Shown: positions 12,089-24,365, counted from the first letter of the stretch. The stretch is 64,000 bases of DNA from Wyeomyia smithii (GCF_029784165.1 NC_073696.1:50971315-51035314); one strand, 5' to 3'. The notes: generated by a model not told the origin, from the letters alone. Made by a program: numbers and translations.

Positions 12089-12270
12089 GTCCTCCTAGTT
12101 CGGTAGATCGGTTGTCTGAGGTGGACGATGAAGTGGACGTCGACGTGGAAGAGTGCTCCGATTCGGAGGAAGCTTCCCGATCCGGTCAGGATCGGAATTC
12201 ACATTCTAGAGCGACGGCAACGCCTAACAGTGTTTCTGACGAGGAGCGGCTCACCCCGGAACCGGCATCG
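12089..12270 (+). CDS. mid/H15: Tbx20-class T-box transcription factor, exon 2 (acidic linker)
   Basis: A 182-bp exon bounded by TTCTACAG at 12088 and GTAAGT at 12271. In the frame that joins exon 3 it reads two bases then 60 codons: PPSSVDRL, an acidic EVDDEVDVDVEECSDSEE stretch, and a Ser/Thr/Pro-rich tail ending LTPEPAS. This is the variable linker between the N-terminal repressor motif and the T-box. It ends in phase 0, matching exon 3. It needs one base from the previous exon; in phase 0 it would hit TAG at once (12104-12106). So a direct join to exon 1 at 1234 is not possible. Confidence 0.8.
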
Positions 12271-13110
12271 GTAAGTAAGGGGGGAAATTGGTGACAATTA
12301 GAGTCAATTTTGAGGTTTACATTCCTGTGATTAGTACGAGGCCAAAACAAAATATTTTTTTGTTTATTTTGCAATAATTAAACAGCATTTTGAGTAGTTT
12401 CGAGGAGCTTTTGCAGTTTGTACTGTTTTAGTTTTTCGGAACTCTAGAGTTGTTTTTTTAATATTTATTTTTCAAAAGACAACGCTCTGAGGCAGAACAA
12501 ATTTGTCAATACTTGATTGATTTTCTTGATTATTTTTCAACAAATCTATGTTATTTGTTTTGACAATTCCATCATGGTCTTTTTGTGAGAATGCTATAAC
12601 TTTTGGTCCAACTGCTGTTATCATTGAGGTAATACATTTGAAATAGAACAAGTTTCTGCTATTTCCGCAACAAAAAGTCAAACAATTGTGCACCTATTTA
12701 ATAGTAATTTAATGTTCGTCTGTTTGTTGTGGAAAATCCTTAACATTCTTGGGCGATTTCATAATAATTTACAAATATTGGTACTACGTATCCTACAACT
12801 GAAGGTTTATCGAATATTTTCGACCATTTTGTAATAATGATCCTATTTTCAAAGTTTTCGTAGCAATTTTGGCTTGTTTTTCTCTTAAGACAAGACTTGT
12901 TAAGTTAACTTGTCTTGGCAGTTTTTTATATTTATTGCAATTTGTCATCATTTGGTATAGCATAATTTCTCGTTTATCTATTTTTGATAATTTCTGTGTA
13001 ATTCTGTGTATTTTGGAGACAGTTTTTACCGTGTTTGTGTTTTGTAAAATAATAAACTATTTGGTGACTATTTTATAATATCGAAATGTGTTCTATGTAA
13101 TCGAATCCTG

Positions 13111-14456
13111 CCAGCAAGATGGGACAAAGTTGTAGTAGCTAGCGATGGGCAATACTTTGAGTGATTGCTAGCTGACTAAATTTTGTTTGCCAAATAGAGT
13201 TGCGTTTTTTCAGGGTTTTTTTTTAATAATTCTATGATTGTTGGTAAAGCAAAATGCACTTTCCAATTGATGACAAATTACTTCAAGACATCAATCAGTA
13301 TCAGTTAGGGTGATAGCGAAAATGTCATGTCACCGACTATGTACATTTTGTTTATTGACCTAGAAAAATGATCTGTGTAAAATTTCAGCTCAATCGAACA
13401 TGATTTAGGGGTACCTCAAAATGTTCAAAGTTTTGATGTTTTGACACTCAAAATTGGGCATTCCTAATAAAAAATCTAGTTAAAAATGCATAACAAACAT
13501 AAGAATGATTCACTAAACCACATGTTAATCATTTTAATGTTTATTAGGCATTTTAAACATAATTTTCTATTAGGAATGTTAATTTTCGAAGGTTAAAACA
13601 TAAAAATTTTTTAACGCTTTAAGGCACCACTAAATAATATCTGATTAGGTTGAAGTTTTGCTCAGGTTTTTATTTTGGGCCAATAAACAAAAAGTAAATG
13701 GTCGGTCCTTTAAATTCGATGATGATGTTTTTTCATACATCGCATTGCCAGCCTAGTATTGGTCGAAATTCTTGGGTTGCGCATCTTAAATTTGAGTGTT
13801 AGATGTATTTTCGGCTGGGCAGTCGCATAAAAATACTTTAATTGTTTTACTGTCCGACGTTTCATCACTGATCAGTGACATCTTCAGAAAAGTATTCCAA
13901 ATCACCTCAAATAGTGTTGGCGATAAGCTTAAAAAAGCAACGTCGGACAGTAAAAAACAAAAGTCGATCTATCGAACTCTCAGCAACTATTTGGCTTGTA
14001 CGTATAATTTTGGTAATCATTATATGAAAATTGCATAATCTGTTTTTTTTTTAAATTTGTTTATTCAGCAAATTGTTTTTAAAACAGATAGGCGTTTTTC
14101 TTATATTTTTAATCAAGTATTTCATATATTTTAGTTCACTTTCACAATGTTGAAACTTTGTGACGGTTTGTATGTCTTATTATTTAACGTCGTTGTTGTT
14201 TTGTTTTGTAAATTTCAAGAAATCAATTGATCAATTTTTTGCATGATTTCTCTGTAAGAACATAGGAAAGAATTCCTTGAAATATTGGATGTTCTTCTGT
14301 CATTTTGGTGATAGTTTTTTGCATATATTATAGTTTAGTAACACAGATCAATAAAGCAAAAAAGTTGCCCTAAACTCAAGTTGCCTCAAACAGCGCTACA
14401 AAACTTTGATAAAACCAATATTGCTACTTGGGTGCAACTTTGTCACATCTTGCTGG
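13111..14456. mobile_element. 1.35-kb non-coding element with 22-bp terminal inverted repeats
   Basis: The left end begins CCAGCAAGATGGGACAAAG (13111-13132) and the right end (14435-14456) is its inverted complement with one mismatch over 22 bp. The inside lacks a long ORF. An internal inverted pair (13844-13861 and 13939-13956, core ACTGTCCGACGTT) flanks the palindrome CACTGATCAGTG. Its right end abuts mariner-like sequence. No target duplication is obvious. A non-autonomous DNA transposon is the best reading. Confidence 0.7.
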
Positions 14457-14459
14457 TAG

Positions 14460-15430
14460 CGCTCGAATACGCCGGGGAAAAAGAGCTTTTCATTTAAGCA
14501 TTTCTATGTAAATTTTAACATCTTTGAGCGTATGAGGCCAAGCGTTGTCATGTAGAAGAATCACTTTTTCGTGCATCTGCTCATATTGGTTTGCTCATTT
14601 ATAACACCAATTTGAAAAATTTAGAAAATCTATAACGAGCGTCTTAGCAGAGTGATTGAGAAATCAAAGAAATAGTTATCGGTTTCCGTTATACTCTACT
14701 AAATTTTTTTGGAAATAAATATTGAAATTCAGTCCGCAAATATATATTTCGACTGTGACTTACAGTCTTCCTTATAAGCCACATAAGCACTGAGGAAGCC
14801 TGTAAGTCACAGTCGAAATATATATTTGCGGACTGAATTTCAATATTTATTTCCAAAAAAATTTAGTAGAGTATAACAGAAACCGATAACTATTTCTTTG
14901 AACACCAACTTGGTCCCACCAAATATATAACATAACCTTCGCAGGGCGTATATGCAGCCAAGAAGACGACATAGAAGCATGATCGAGCAGTCCTCAAGAC
15001 TTTCATTCTTTGGGTTGCTGTATCCTTATTCATCACTCGTTACGGTGCGAGGAATGAAACCCTTCCTTTTTTCCTTTGGAGCAGTTGTTCTTAGGTAAAA
15101 AAAAACGACACTCAACATCCTTTGGCTTCAAATAATAAGGAACTCAAGTTCAAAACCACTTTCAAAATGTTTGCGGGTAACTTACTAATACTGGATCAAG
15201 CTGTTCCTGCGTTTCACATGGAATCTCATCGAAAAATTCCTCCAAATCTGCTTTTTCGAACGTTTTTGGCCTCCCTTCGCGCGGACAGTCGTTAATATTA
15301 AAATTAGCGTCTTCAAACCGACGGATCCAAACAAGGCACATTGTTTCTCTTAAAACAGTATTTTCGTTAACTTTTTTTACCTCTCGATGCGCTCCACTCG
15401 TCGTTTACTTTGAATGAAATGAGAAAAGTA
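14460..15430 (-). mobile_element. decayed mariner-like element (minus strand)
   Basis: Minus-strand translation in several frames gives mariner transposase segments in the right order. From about 15430 down come a helix-turn-helix-region segment (WIRRFEDANF, then GRPKTFEKADLEEFLDEIP, then ETQEQL). Near 14500-14600 is ILLHDNAWPHT, the block around the second catalytic Asp, followed by an in-frame stop. Stops and frameshifts make it a pseudogene. A hairpin element (14664-14901) is inserted in it, and a TIR element abuts its 3' side. Confidence 0.75.
14664..14901. mobile_element. near-perfect hairpin element, ~110-bp arms
   Basis: The left arm (14664-14772) and right arm (14792-14901) are inverted complements over about 110 bp with very few differences; one is a C/A change close to the outer end. 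The loop is about 19 bp. It interrupts the mariner relic at 14460-15430, so it is younger than that relic. No coding capacity. No target duplication could be defined. A transcript would be a long dsRNA hairpin. Confidence 0.85.
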
Positions 15431-15544
15431 ATACTTCCCACAAGTGACAATTATTTGGCACAAAATCAGACATATTCACACAACTGAAAGTATGTGAGGC
15501 CACAATAAAATCATCAACTTACCGAAGCGGTTTGCTTACCATAT

Positions 15545-15881
15545 GGGGCCGTTCCTAAACCACGTGATCCTTCGTGGTCTTACGTGGTGTTTTGGCCAAC
15601 CCCGCCCCCCTTGCGACTTTGACCACGTGGTCTTTTCATTTGTCCAGTGCCGAAAATTCGCATAAATTTTTACATTTCTATTATTAAACTTTCAGTACAT
15701 TCTATATTTCTAAAATGCGAAAACTTCATTCTTCACTTGGAGGCAACAATAAATTATAAGTCAGGAAAAAGACCAGGTGGTCATTTCGCTAACCCCCCCA
15801 CTCTCGTGCGTGGTCTTTCGTGGTCTTTTTACAAATCCCTTCGTCCCCCTCTTTATGACCACGTGGTTTAGGAACGGCCCC
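15545..15881. mobile_element. 337-bp MITE with GGGGCCGTTCC termini and TAT duplication
   Basis: The left terminus GGGGCCGTTCCTAAACCACG and its inverted complement at the right terminus (to 15881) define the element. It is flanked on both sides by TAT (15542-15544 and 15882-15884). A 3-bp duplication with G-rich TIRs fits the PIF/Harbinger superfamily, though that assignment is tentative. The CACGTG-type motif with GTGGTC recurs several times inside both ends. No transposase. Confidence 0.8.
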
Positions 15882-15889
15882 TATGTCTC

Positions 15890-18530
15890 AGCTTGATTCA
15901 TCACGTTTCAGATATGTTAGAATTGACCTGTGTTTGTCTGATGAAGAAATCAAGATTTTCCGTGCAAGATGCGAATATACTGAATAAGCTCGATGATATT
16001 CAGACCCTCGGTCATGTCTTGAGGCCAGAAGTTCATATCCAGAGAGCAGAACATGATGTTCGATTGCTTGTTTCAAGTCCAAGATGGTGACTTCCGGTTT
16101 CTGTAAGCTGAATAAAACTGTGGAAAACGTTCCAAAACCTTTCAATATTAGTATTTTCGAAACCAGGCCGACGCTTAGAAACCGAAAATTTGTAGCTGAC
16201 ATTTTGAAATTCAAAAAAGCGGATCCCGGTTTTTGGAATTCTGCGAAAATCTGGTGCATTTTTTCGGAACCAGGATTACGTACAAAGACTCAACATTGAG
16301 GTTACCTTCTTGATATAAGTTGACGACTTCCTGTTTCAGGATAGCTAAGCACAATTAAAATAAACTCAAATGCTCCGAAACACAGGTATTTCCGAATCAA
16401 TGTTTCCTGGCCTCGTGAACCGTAATTCATTATCCACGACATTTTTAAATTCAAGATGGTGACTTATGCTCCCAAAAAATCCCAAATCACTGTAAAAACG
16501 ACTCCTCTCACACTGCACTAACGGGTGAAGCAACGGGGTGGAGAGTGGGTGAAGAGAGTAGCGAATCGTGTATATCTAAGGGGCATGCAAAAAACACCGC
16601 GGTGGGATCTGAAATACCTCACCAGGGAGATTATAACTGGTGTGAACTTTCTCACATGAAAGGACATCACGCTCAAAAACTACACAACAGAGGTCGCCGT
16701 CCATTTTTACTGTGTGTCTCTAAGCACATATCAAATTTAGGTAGGATATTAGAGAGCGTTGTTTGCTTTGCATCTCGAAACTGAAAAGAAAAATCCTGTC
16801 ACCCGTTTCGCATGTTTGCTCTTCGAATGCTATCGAATTCATCTCATGAGTGAACACCGCGGTGTATTTCTGTGTATTCTCACTATGGAACCACCAGTCT
16901 TGTTTCTTTCAGCTGTGGTGTAAGCAACAAGTGTATTAATTTTTTTTTTCGAGCAGCAGAAACACAGCACAAAGCAGAAGCAAAAACGCGTGCTACAAAA
17001 AACTACAACGCGTAGCGCTTACGCTGGGCAAGAGGTGAGCGATGAATATTCATTCTGCTCTTTCCACATATTGAGGAAAACACCAAGCCTGTCTGAAAAG
17101 CGCTATGTGAAACTAAGGAAAATATTTGAATACTCCACAACATTAATATTTGTACAACCCGGATTATATCCAGAAACTGAAAATCGGTGTCCATCGCTAT
17201 TTTGAAATTTTAGATAGCGACAACAAGTCTTCGAAAAGCATTGATAGGCGGAGGAAAATATTCAAATTCTTCCTAATGTTTATATTTCCAAAACACGAAT
17301 GACACCCAAAAATCACAAATTGGTATCCAAAAGTTTAGCCACTGGGTTATAATTGTGTTTTCCACATCGGAAGTTCTTCAAATCTTGAAGCGAGATGTGA
17401 GAATGACAGTCCTCCTATCTCCGAAATGTTTCTTAATGAATTTTAGTCTTACGTTCAGAATTAATCTGTTAAACTATTCATGGGCAACTCTCGCTGAAAC
17501 CAGGCAACGAGTTCTCTGATTTGATTTATCTGTGTTAGTTCGATTAAACGCAGTAAGAAAGTAATAATTGCATTCAAACCCGCTCCAGTTGGTGAACAGA
17601 TTTTCAGAAAAGTGAAAATTGAATATTTCCTATGAGCTATATTTCACATTTCTGTCTCAAAATCCTTCACAATGGCATGCCAGTTTACAGAAAACATCTA
17701 GCGCATTCATACGATGTGTTCAAAATATTGGCCGCCATCTTGAATTTAATCAGTAAAACGCGTTTTTGAGCAAATTGGCAACCCCTGATTTCAATTTTGA
17801 GACCGGCTTTTGAAAGCTGAGAGAAACTCTTACAAGATACATTCAAAAAATTGGGTGAGTCGCTGGAAAAACGAGCTCATCGAGCCAATTTTCTGTAGCG
17901 AATTAGCGCTCGCCGCGCCATTGACATCGGAGCAAGCGCTGCTTGCCACGCAGCACACACTGAATGATCTTCGAGCATTGCGTATACGGATAGACCGTTG
18001 AATGTGCGCGTAATATAAATTTAAGGTGATTGAAAACCTGGATTAAATCGAGGAAACTGTTCAAAAACTTGTTGGTGCTGGTATTTCCGGAACCAAATTG
18101 ACCGGCAATCGATATTCGACGATATTTGAAATTCAATATAGATATTTTCAGTATCAGGCAATTCATGCATCGTTTGATCGTTTTTTAAACTGATAATAAT
18201 AAGAATAAAGAGCAATTCTAGATGAAACCAGGCCGCTAGATAGTATATATCAAATATATTGATATGGCAGGGTTATAACATGCGCATCCACTTGGTCTCA
18301 GCATATGGCTACTAAGTTAATTGCACGGAATGCATTGATTATTTTAAAACTTCGTTCGGAAAATTCGTTCAATTGGCAGGTTGCACCTTATAGCATTTTT
18401 CCTCAGCTTTTCGATGCTGGTCTAGATCGGAAATCGGTAGTTGCAAACACAGGCAAAATTGCAATTTTTTATATAATCCAATATGGTGACCAAATTCAAC
18501 ATGACGGCCAAAATTCTTATCATTCTAAAT
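15890..18530. repeat. degenerate GGAACCGGGATGA-type repeats, blocks 2 and 3
   Basis: Repeating segments with 'aagatggtgacttccggtttc', 'gaaaccagg', 'tatttccggaacc' and 'tttgaaattca' occur with a period near 130 bp (for example 16079 to 16211). Copies are eroded. The segment 16500-17140 differs and may be an insertion; it contains ACACCGCGGTG twice (near 16593 and 16854). The phrase GAAACCAGGC with flanking 'gagcaattct' recurs at about 17497 and 18210, and inverted at about 19020. No gene recognised. Confidence 0.5.
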
Positions 18531-18745
18531 GAAAGCCCTATCATTCTTCTTTACAGAAAAGTGCTATTTGTAGTAGGTTCCATAACGAATTTATATAACG
18601 AAATAGCTCGAATAAAACATCAAGAATTGCTAAACTTTCCACTTTTCTAGAAACTATTTCACCCCTTAGTGACCGAGGGGTCAACAAATTTCATCAAACA
18701 AAGATAGCATTATCATTTTTTCTCTATTTCTAATAACTATGTGCA

Positions 18746-18957
18746 AAGCAAAGCAAAGCCTTGGTGCTACATTCCGATTCGGAACTTGACCTTCTGTTTA
18801 TTATACACAGACTTCGCAGCCAACTGTTTGATGTACAGGACAATTGCGGGGCTAGCGCTACGATCCTACTGACACTAACAATCTATCCCGAGCCGAGACT
18901 CGAACCTACGACGACTGGCTTGTAAGGCCAGCATCGTACCTCGAGACCAACTGGAAG
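18746..18957 (-). mobile_element. tRNA-derived SINE, copy 2, with 13-bp target duplication
   Basis: About 212 bp, near-identical in layout to 6978-7170. On the minus strand the head has an A-box-like GGTCTCGAGG region, an anticodon-type hairpin with stem CTGGC/GCCAG and loop CTTACAA (anticodon TAC, as in tRNA-Val), and a B box GGTTCGAGTCT. The tail is (GCTTT)n-like. ATAACTATGTGCA occurs directly left (18733-18745) and right (18958-18970), which is the target duplication; a further copy follows at 18973-18985. A Pol III-transcribed retroposon. Confidence 0.85.
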
Positions 18958-20304
18958 ATAACTATGTGCACAATAACTATGTGCACTGATATCAAATTTG
19001 AAAGACCTTGTGCATCTAGTGGCCTGGTTTCAGTGAGAATTGCTCTGATAATAATTTGATAGTGGAGAGTCTAAAATATGTTAGGAAAAGTTTCTTAAAC
19101 TGGTGTATTATTGAGTTAAAATTTGATCAAGAACATCGATCGAACAGGATATGAGCTTCTAAATGATCTATGTTCACTTCGTTACTCCGTAATAGCATGC
19201 TCAACCAAGCAGACCTCAATAACTTCCAAAAATCACAGCTGATATTGAATACCAAGCAAGATCGGGTACTCAGCTAGTTTACAACAAATTGAACATCAAA
19301 ACGAAGGAAGAACAATTATGAAGATTAGAAACGGTAAAGGACCTATGTTACTTCCTTGACGAACTTCGATGTCAATCAGACGTAAAGTGCTTCGAACACT
19401 GCCTATTGTTACAAACTATTTCCAATTTGTTAGCTAGCTCCTTATCAAAATTTTGGTTTCTCTCTCTTACTCCGTATCGCTCGAATTTTATTGGTAGAAT
19501 TTAATGGTTTAAGGTGAAGAATGCTTTTTTTTAGGTTGATAAATAAGTCAATCATAATGTTTCTTTGATCAATATGATATATTAACACCACAACAAGCTT
19601 TATAATGGCAGTTGAAGGTCCACAATCTTCCCGGAAACAGCATTGGAATTTATATAGAACATGGTTAGTGTGAGAAAAGTTCTCAAACCTAAGTAGTTTT
19701 TTTTTTATTATTTTGTTCTTTTCGGATTTTTATACCTTTTTATACCCGACTTTTCGGATTTTTATACCTTCACAATTTTCAAAACGTTAGCATAAGCTTT
19801 GGGTTGTATAACTCTACTGAAAAGTCTCAAAATAATCTTGGAAAACATGTCAACGTTAGCGTTTAACGAATCATATCCTTATTTTTTTCTATATCATCAT
19901 GTTGGCTCGTCAAAATTACGACTTTGTTCTCGCTAGCGGGGGTCAGAACGATGGAGTTGCAAAGACATTCCACATTATGGGAACAATCTGTTTCTTCGAA
20001 AGTACCTATGTATTTAATTATTCGATAATGAATTTTTGGCTGAATGTGAAATTTTTTTCATTTTTTTCATTGCGATTTAATTTGGAATAAAAAGAAAATC
20101 ACAATTGTTGCGTCTTTGCAATAATGAATGTATTTCACATATATAACCTCGAACCGAACACTGCTTCAATATACAATAATAAGAAGTTTTGACCTGTAGC
20201 GAGTAAAAAGTAAATAAAGTCAAGCCATTTCTTCAGATTTACGGATTTTAATAAAAAACTTTGCATTTACGAAAATTTCACATACATCCTCTCCCTTCCT
20301 CTAG

Positions 20305-20435
20305 AAACGACCAACCATCGTTGGAACGTGCAATTCCGACGATCTACGGCCGGTTCAGTGCCATCTGGAAACCAAGGAGCTGTGGGACAAGTTCAACGAG
20401 CTCGGCACCGAAATGATCATCACCAAAACGGGACG
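20305..20435 (+). CDS. mid/H15: Tbx20-class T-box transcription factor, exon 3 (start of T-box)
   Basis: Acceptor CTCTAG at 20304, phase-0 start, and donor GTAAGT at 20436 after two bases of an Arg codon. The exon encodes KRPTIVGTCNSDDLRPVQCH then LETKELWDKFNELG and TEMIITKTG, the N-terminal strand and helix of the T-box DNA-binding domain. LETKELWDKF before GTEMIITK is typical of Tbx20/H15/midline and differs from Tbx1, Tbx2/omb and Tbx6/Doc types. The split Arg is where the conserved GRRMFPT should continue, but that exon was not found, so only about 30 of some 180 T-box residues lie here. Confidence 0.93.
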
Positions 20436-20439
20436 GTAA

Positions 20440-23400
20440 GTACCTTCTTTCTTCCATCACCCGAAAAGATCTCGCCCTCATTACAAGAAAAAGTGGGACA
20501 GAGAGAACGCTTTACAAGGGTCACCCGAAACGTCATGTTCCGATGTGTAAAACCGCTCGTGTCGTAATTTGATCCTTCCCCGATCGCCGGAGCGGATCAC
20601 CGCCGCCGTGCTGCTGCGGGGTGGTAATTTAGAGTGTCAAAAATTGAAATCACTTTCAAAGGGATTAGTGGAAGAAGTTCGGTGGTCGTTGTTTTTTTTC
20701 GGGTTCTGCTGCCGTCGAATCGGGTGGTCCATAAATTACCGATGCGGTGGTGCAGGCTTTTGGGAAACAGAGTGTGGAAACCTAAGCAGAAGGAGCAGAT
20801 AATGAGAACGTAGATAATATCTAGACAAAATACGCTGCAGGGATAATAAATTGCAAGACATTAGTCAGTGTATAATTTCTGTTTAATTACTAAAGCCGCG
20901 TTCCCGCCTGGCAGTTTTGGCTAATGTTTGCTACCCCATCACTCTTTTCGCTCGATTATCGGGCGTTATGTTGAGGAATTGTGCATACGTATGCTGCGCT
21001 GTGGGAACATTTCACTGAAGTCTTGCGACAGCGGTGAATCCGAACAGCTTCCCACATGATTCAGCGCAAAATTAAGCCATCACGAGACGATCGATGTCGA
21101 TGTCGGAGGCTGGGGTCGCGAATCTGAAGAACAAAAAAAAAACCGACAATGTATGAAGAAGTTGGCAGCCATTATTGAACACGTAGCTGTCATCAATCGC
21201 TGAAACCGAGCCAGTAGCCATCGATGTTGGGTGGAGAGAATGTGTGGAGGAGAACGGTGCCCCGATCTCCCTTCACCGAACAATTAACGATCGATTGCAC
21301 ACGATCGGTCAGCAGAGCCGATCCGGAGGGTGGCAAAAAGGGCAAAAAAGGGGGCATGGATTTTTAATAGAAATTCACTCGCCAAAGCCTCACCTCTTCG
21401 CTCGGTGTTGGTATTATGTTTTCAATCAAACTAAGGCGCCTGCTAATCAAGACGGTTCGTGTGCTCGATCGAGTGATGTTTTTTTTTTGTGTGTGCCCGC
21501 TTCCTGGCGGTCAGTCTTTTACGGCTGCCTGCCGGGGGCTTAATCTTGCGGTAATAGCGATTAATTTCCTGCACATTGTTGTACGGATTCACGTTCAATA
21601 AAGGGAAGGATTGATGGGCTTCTTGCTCTCTGTAGGAGGTTGTGGTGCTCAGCCGGACAATTAGATCGTTTTTTTTCTTTATGTGGTTTTAACGATTACG
21701 GTGAGAAAATAGTGTTGAGGTTACGATCAGTTTAATTATAATGGAAATGTTACAGTCACATTGATTTAGTCCTATTTCAGGATTTGTAATCCCACGTTTA
21801 AGCGAAATGATGGAAAATATCGCCAGGAAAGTGTTCGGTTCCGCTATATTGAGAACCCAGCTGAACACTGACAGCAAATTCTTTCCTCTTGCGTCCGCCG
21901 TCCGGGCGGAGTTAGAGCAGAAAAACATCAAATGACAACCCATTTGGCGCGTGTTTTATTGTTTTACCACTCGCCATCACTGCTGACCGGAATCGATCGT
22001 CAACCAATTTATGGCCGTCGGAGGGAAAAAAAGTACACAAAGCGGCACCGAATCGGGGCCATATTTGCCGACACCGCGCTCGCAAGAAGCGAGCATTTAT
22101 TTTCAATTTTAAAATTTAATTCTTTGTTTCTGGGACTTGAGTTTCAATTATTTGTTTTAGTTTTCCGGCTGTCGCCCGTCCGGTCGATCCGGTGGGAATT
22201 CGGGCTCATGTGTGTGTATGCGTCTGTGTACGGTGGGGGTTCGGGCTTCCGCGCATCGTCATTGATGCGAAACACGAAAAATAAAACAAAAAATGGCGAC
22301 GGCTGCTGCCAAAGCTGTCAAACGTGAGCGCTCACAAAATCGTTTTTTTTGTTGTGTTTGCTTCTTCCGCCTATAAATGTTTCACTTTGGCGACGAACAA
22401 CGGGGACCGGGCTCAATTCGCGCCCGTTCATAAATCCGGCATGTCGTTTGTCAGTTTAAATTACGTCGTTCATCGTTTTGATGCATTTTATTGCTGCTAC
22501 TACCAGCAGAGGAGCAGCAGAGGACAATTCCGGGCTGGGACACAAATCGAACGGCAGCGGTAGGGTTTTTGGCCGATCGAAAAGTGGGTGGTGTTCGCAT
22601 GACCTCGGCACTAGACTTTGCCCTACGAAAGACAGTTTCTCAAAAAATGAAAACCAATAGATTACCAAACGCCTTGTGACTGATTGCGCGTCAAAAAACA
22701 ACGATGGAAACGCGATGGTCCCTCCAACCGCAAGCTAAATTTCCACGGTAGAAAATTTTCAACTTATGCGCCACTTACCGAAATTCAACCCATTCCTTTT
22801 AGGGGGGTGGGGACTAGGAAGCCGCTTGATCACACGCAAGTGACTCTCTGGCAGATGATGGAATTCTCAAGGGTCGCGCTAAGAAACGCCCTATTTTACA
22901 CGATAACTGTCAAAATTGAATAGAAGAACCACGAGAAGGGTCTTCCAAACTATCTACGGAGGGCTAAAATGACTGCGGTTGGCTGATGGCTTCAGGTTCC
23001 GGGAATTGATTGTGACTTTTGTTTCGCTGCGTTCTTTTCCACAATCCGCTACCTGGGGTCGTACTGCAAGCACATAAATAAATCATTTTTTACTCAGTCT
23101 TGCCCTTGCGGTTTTGTGACTTGTGTCTTTCTTCCGTTCTTAAACGGGAAGACAGGACTTTGAAAAGAGCTTTTAATTAACGACTTTGGTTGGGTAAGAA
23201 GTTGGATCGTCACTTGGTGGAAGGTGGTGGGAAGGGAAAAAGACGCACACAATGGCACTGTCTACAGTTTAGCTAAGTAAACAAACAGCTGTCAAAATCG
23301 ATTTCAGTCCGGGGAGAAATAACACGGGACCTTCGTCGGCTCTAATTAAACGGCCCTTTTGTGGTAATAAAGTGGAAAATCGAGAGCACCGGCACCGGCA

Positions 23401-23950
23401 AGCGGCAGCTGTTTCCAGAGGGCTAGGTTCTTTTTTTTTTGCATTGTCTATTTTGAGTAAATATTTTGTGTATCGAGTAAGAATAGACCCAGCGGCGGTA
23501 ATAAAGGTCAACATTCCGATCCGAAGATGGGCGCCTCGGTTGTTCGATGCTAATGGTGATTTACGGACTTGGGATGGATTCAGCCATTTGCATAGACGCA
23601 AGGAGAATGAATTAATGGCTGAAGCCATTCTCTTTCCAAATAGGACGAGAAATAAAAGTGATTATTTAGGTGACTGTTGAAGTAAAACCGCATATTTTTG
23701 GTTTTGAGATTACCTATGAGTCACAGCAAATCAGTGAATCAATTTTATGATACAGTACTGGAGTGTTTAGTTGAATATGAGCTGAATAAAATAGCGCTTT
23801 TATTCAGCCACATTAAAATGGCCAAGTCTAGAGTTAAATTCGTTTGCATTGCTCTAGACTGCTGGTGATAGAATCATTGTTGAATACACGTAATAAAAGG
23901 TCTTCAAATTTACGATTGTTTGCAATATTGAAAACAGATTTTGCACTACT
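20440..23950. other. repeat-poor, GC-balanced intronic island
   Basis: Downstream of exon 3 the sequence is mixed in composition with no recognised mobile element. Several 60-130-codon frames occur on both strands, but they overlap each other, lack family resemblance and look like chance. Candidate regulatory DNA by context; this is inference. Confidence 0.4.
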
Positions 23951-24203
23951 GCGCCAATAATGATGCGATGCACGCAACTATCAGTTAATGGGCCTTTATT
24001 TGTCCTTTGAAAGTAAAAGAAAACTTTAAGCTGAACTAATTCACAAAACGTTTCTGATTGGGAGCTGGATAAATGTTTATATGTATAACTTACTTCTAAG
24101 CAATTAAATTGCACCAGTTAGGGTTAGGAATACTAACATTGTTCAAATAATATTCTTTTAAAGATATTCTATAAAAAAATTGTATTCAAGTTACAACGTT
24201 ATA

Positions 24204-24278
24204 AACCCCGTAGTTTAATTGGTCAAAACACCATGCCGGAGGTAGGGAGATTGCGGGTTCAAGTCCCGTTGGGATGCG
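24204..24278 (+). tRNA. tRNA-like sequence, probably a pseudogene
   Basis: Has an A-box-like TAGTTTAATTGG, a D-stem GTTT/AAAC, a matching B box GGTTCAAGTCC and a T-stem GCGGG/CCCGT. The acceptor stem pairs only partly (CCC with GGG), and the anticodon arm folds poorly (ACC/GGT around an 8-base loop with GCC/CCG). It is not clearly functional. It could be a decayed tRNA gene or the head of a SINE. No T-run terminator follows immediately. Confidence 0.4.
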
Positions 24279-24365
24279 GTATACTTTCCAAATCTGTATC
24301 ATATTTCCGGCTCGCTTTTTTTCGCCTTCCCTACTGCACACATTGTCTGCTTAATGAACTATTCT

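Larger units (their letters stand above)
12271..20304 (+). other. intron 2 of the Tbx20-class gene
   Basis: About 8.0 kb between the exon 2 donor and the acceptor CTCTAG at 20304. It is largely made of mobile-element debris, annotated separately. The stretches 12271-13110 and 18990-20300 are AT-rich with no recognised gene; the second has scattered frames broken by stops. Confidence 0.85.

Noticed and set aside
20520..20560. ATGTTCCG near 20534 as the RMFPT continuation of the T-box
   Set aside because: The following codons (Arg-Cys-Val) do not match the conserved T-box, and the exon 3 donor at 20436 is strong.
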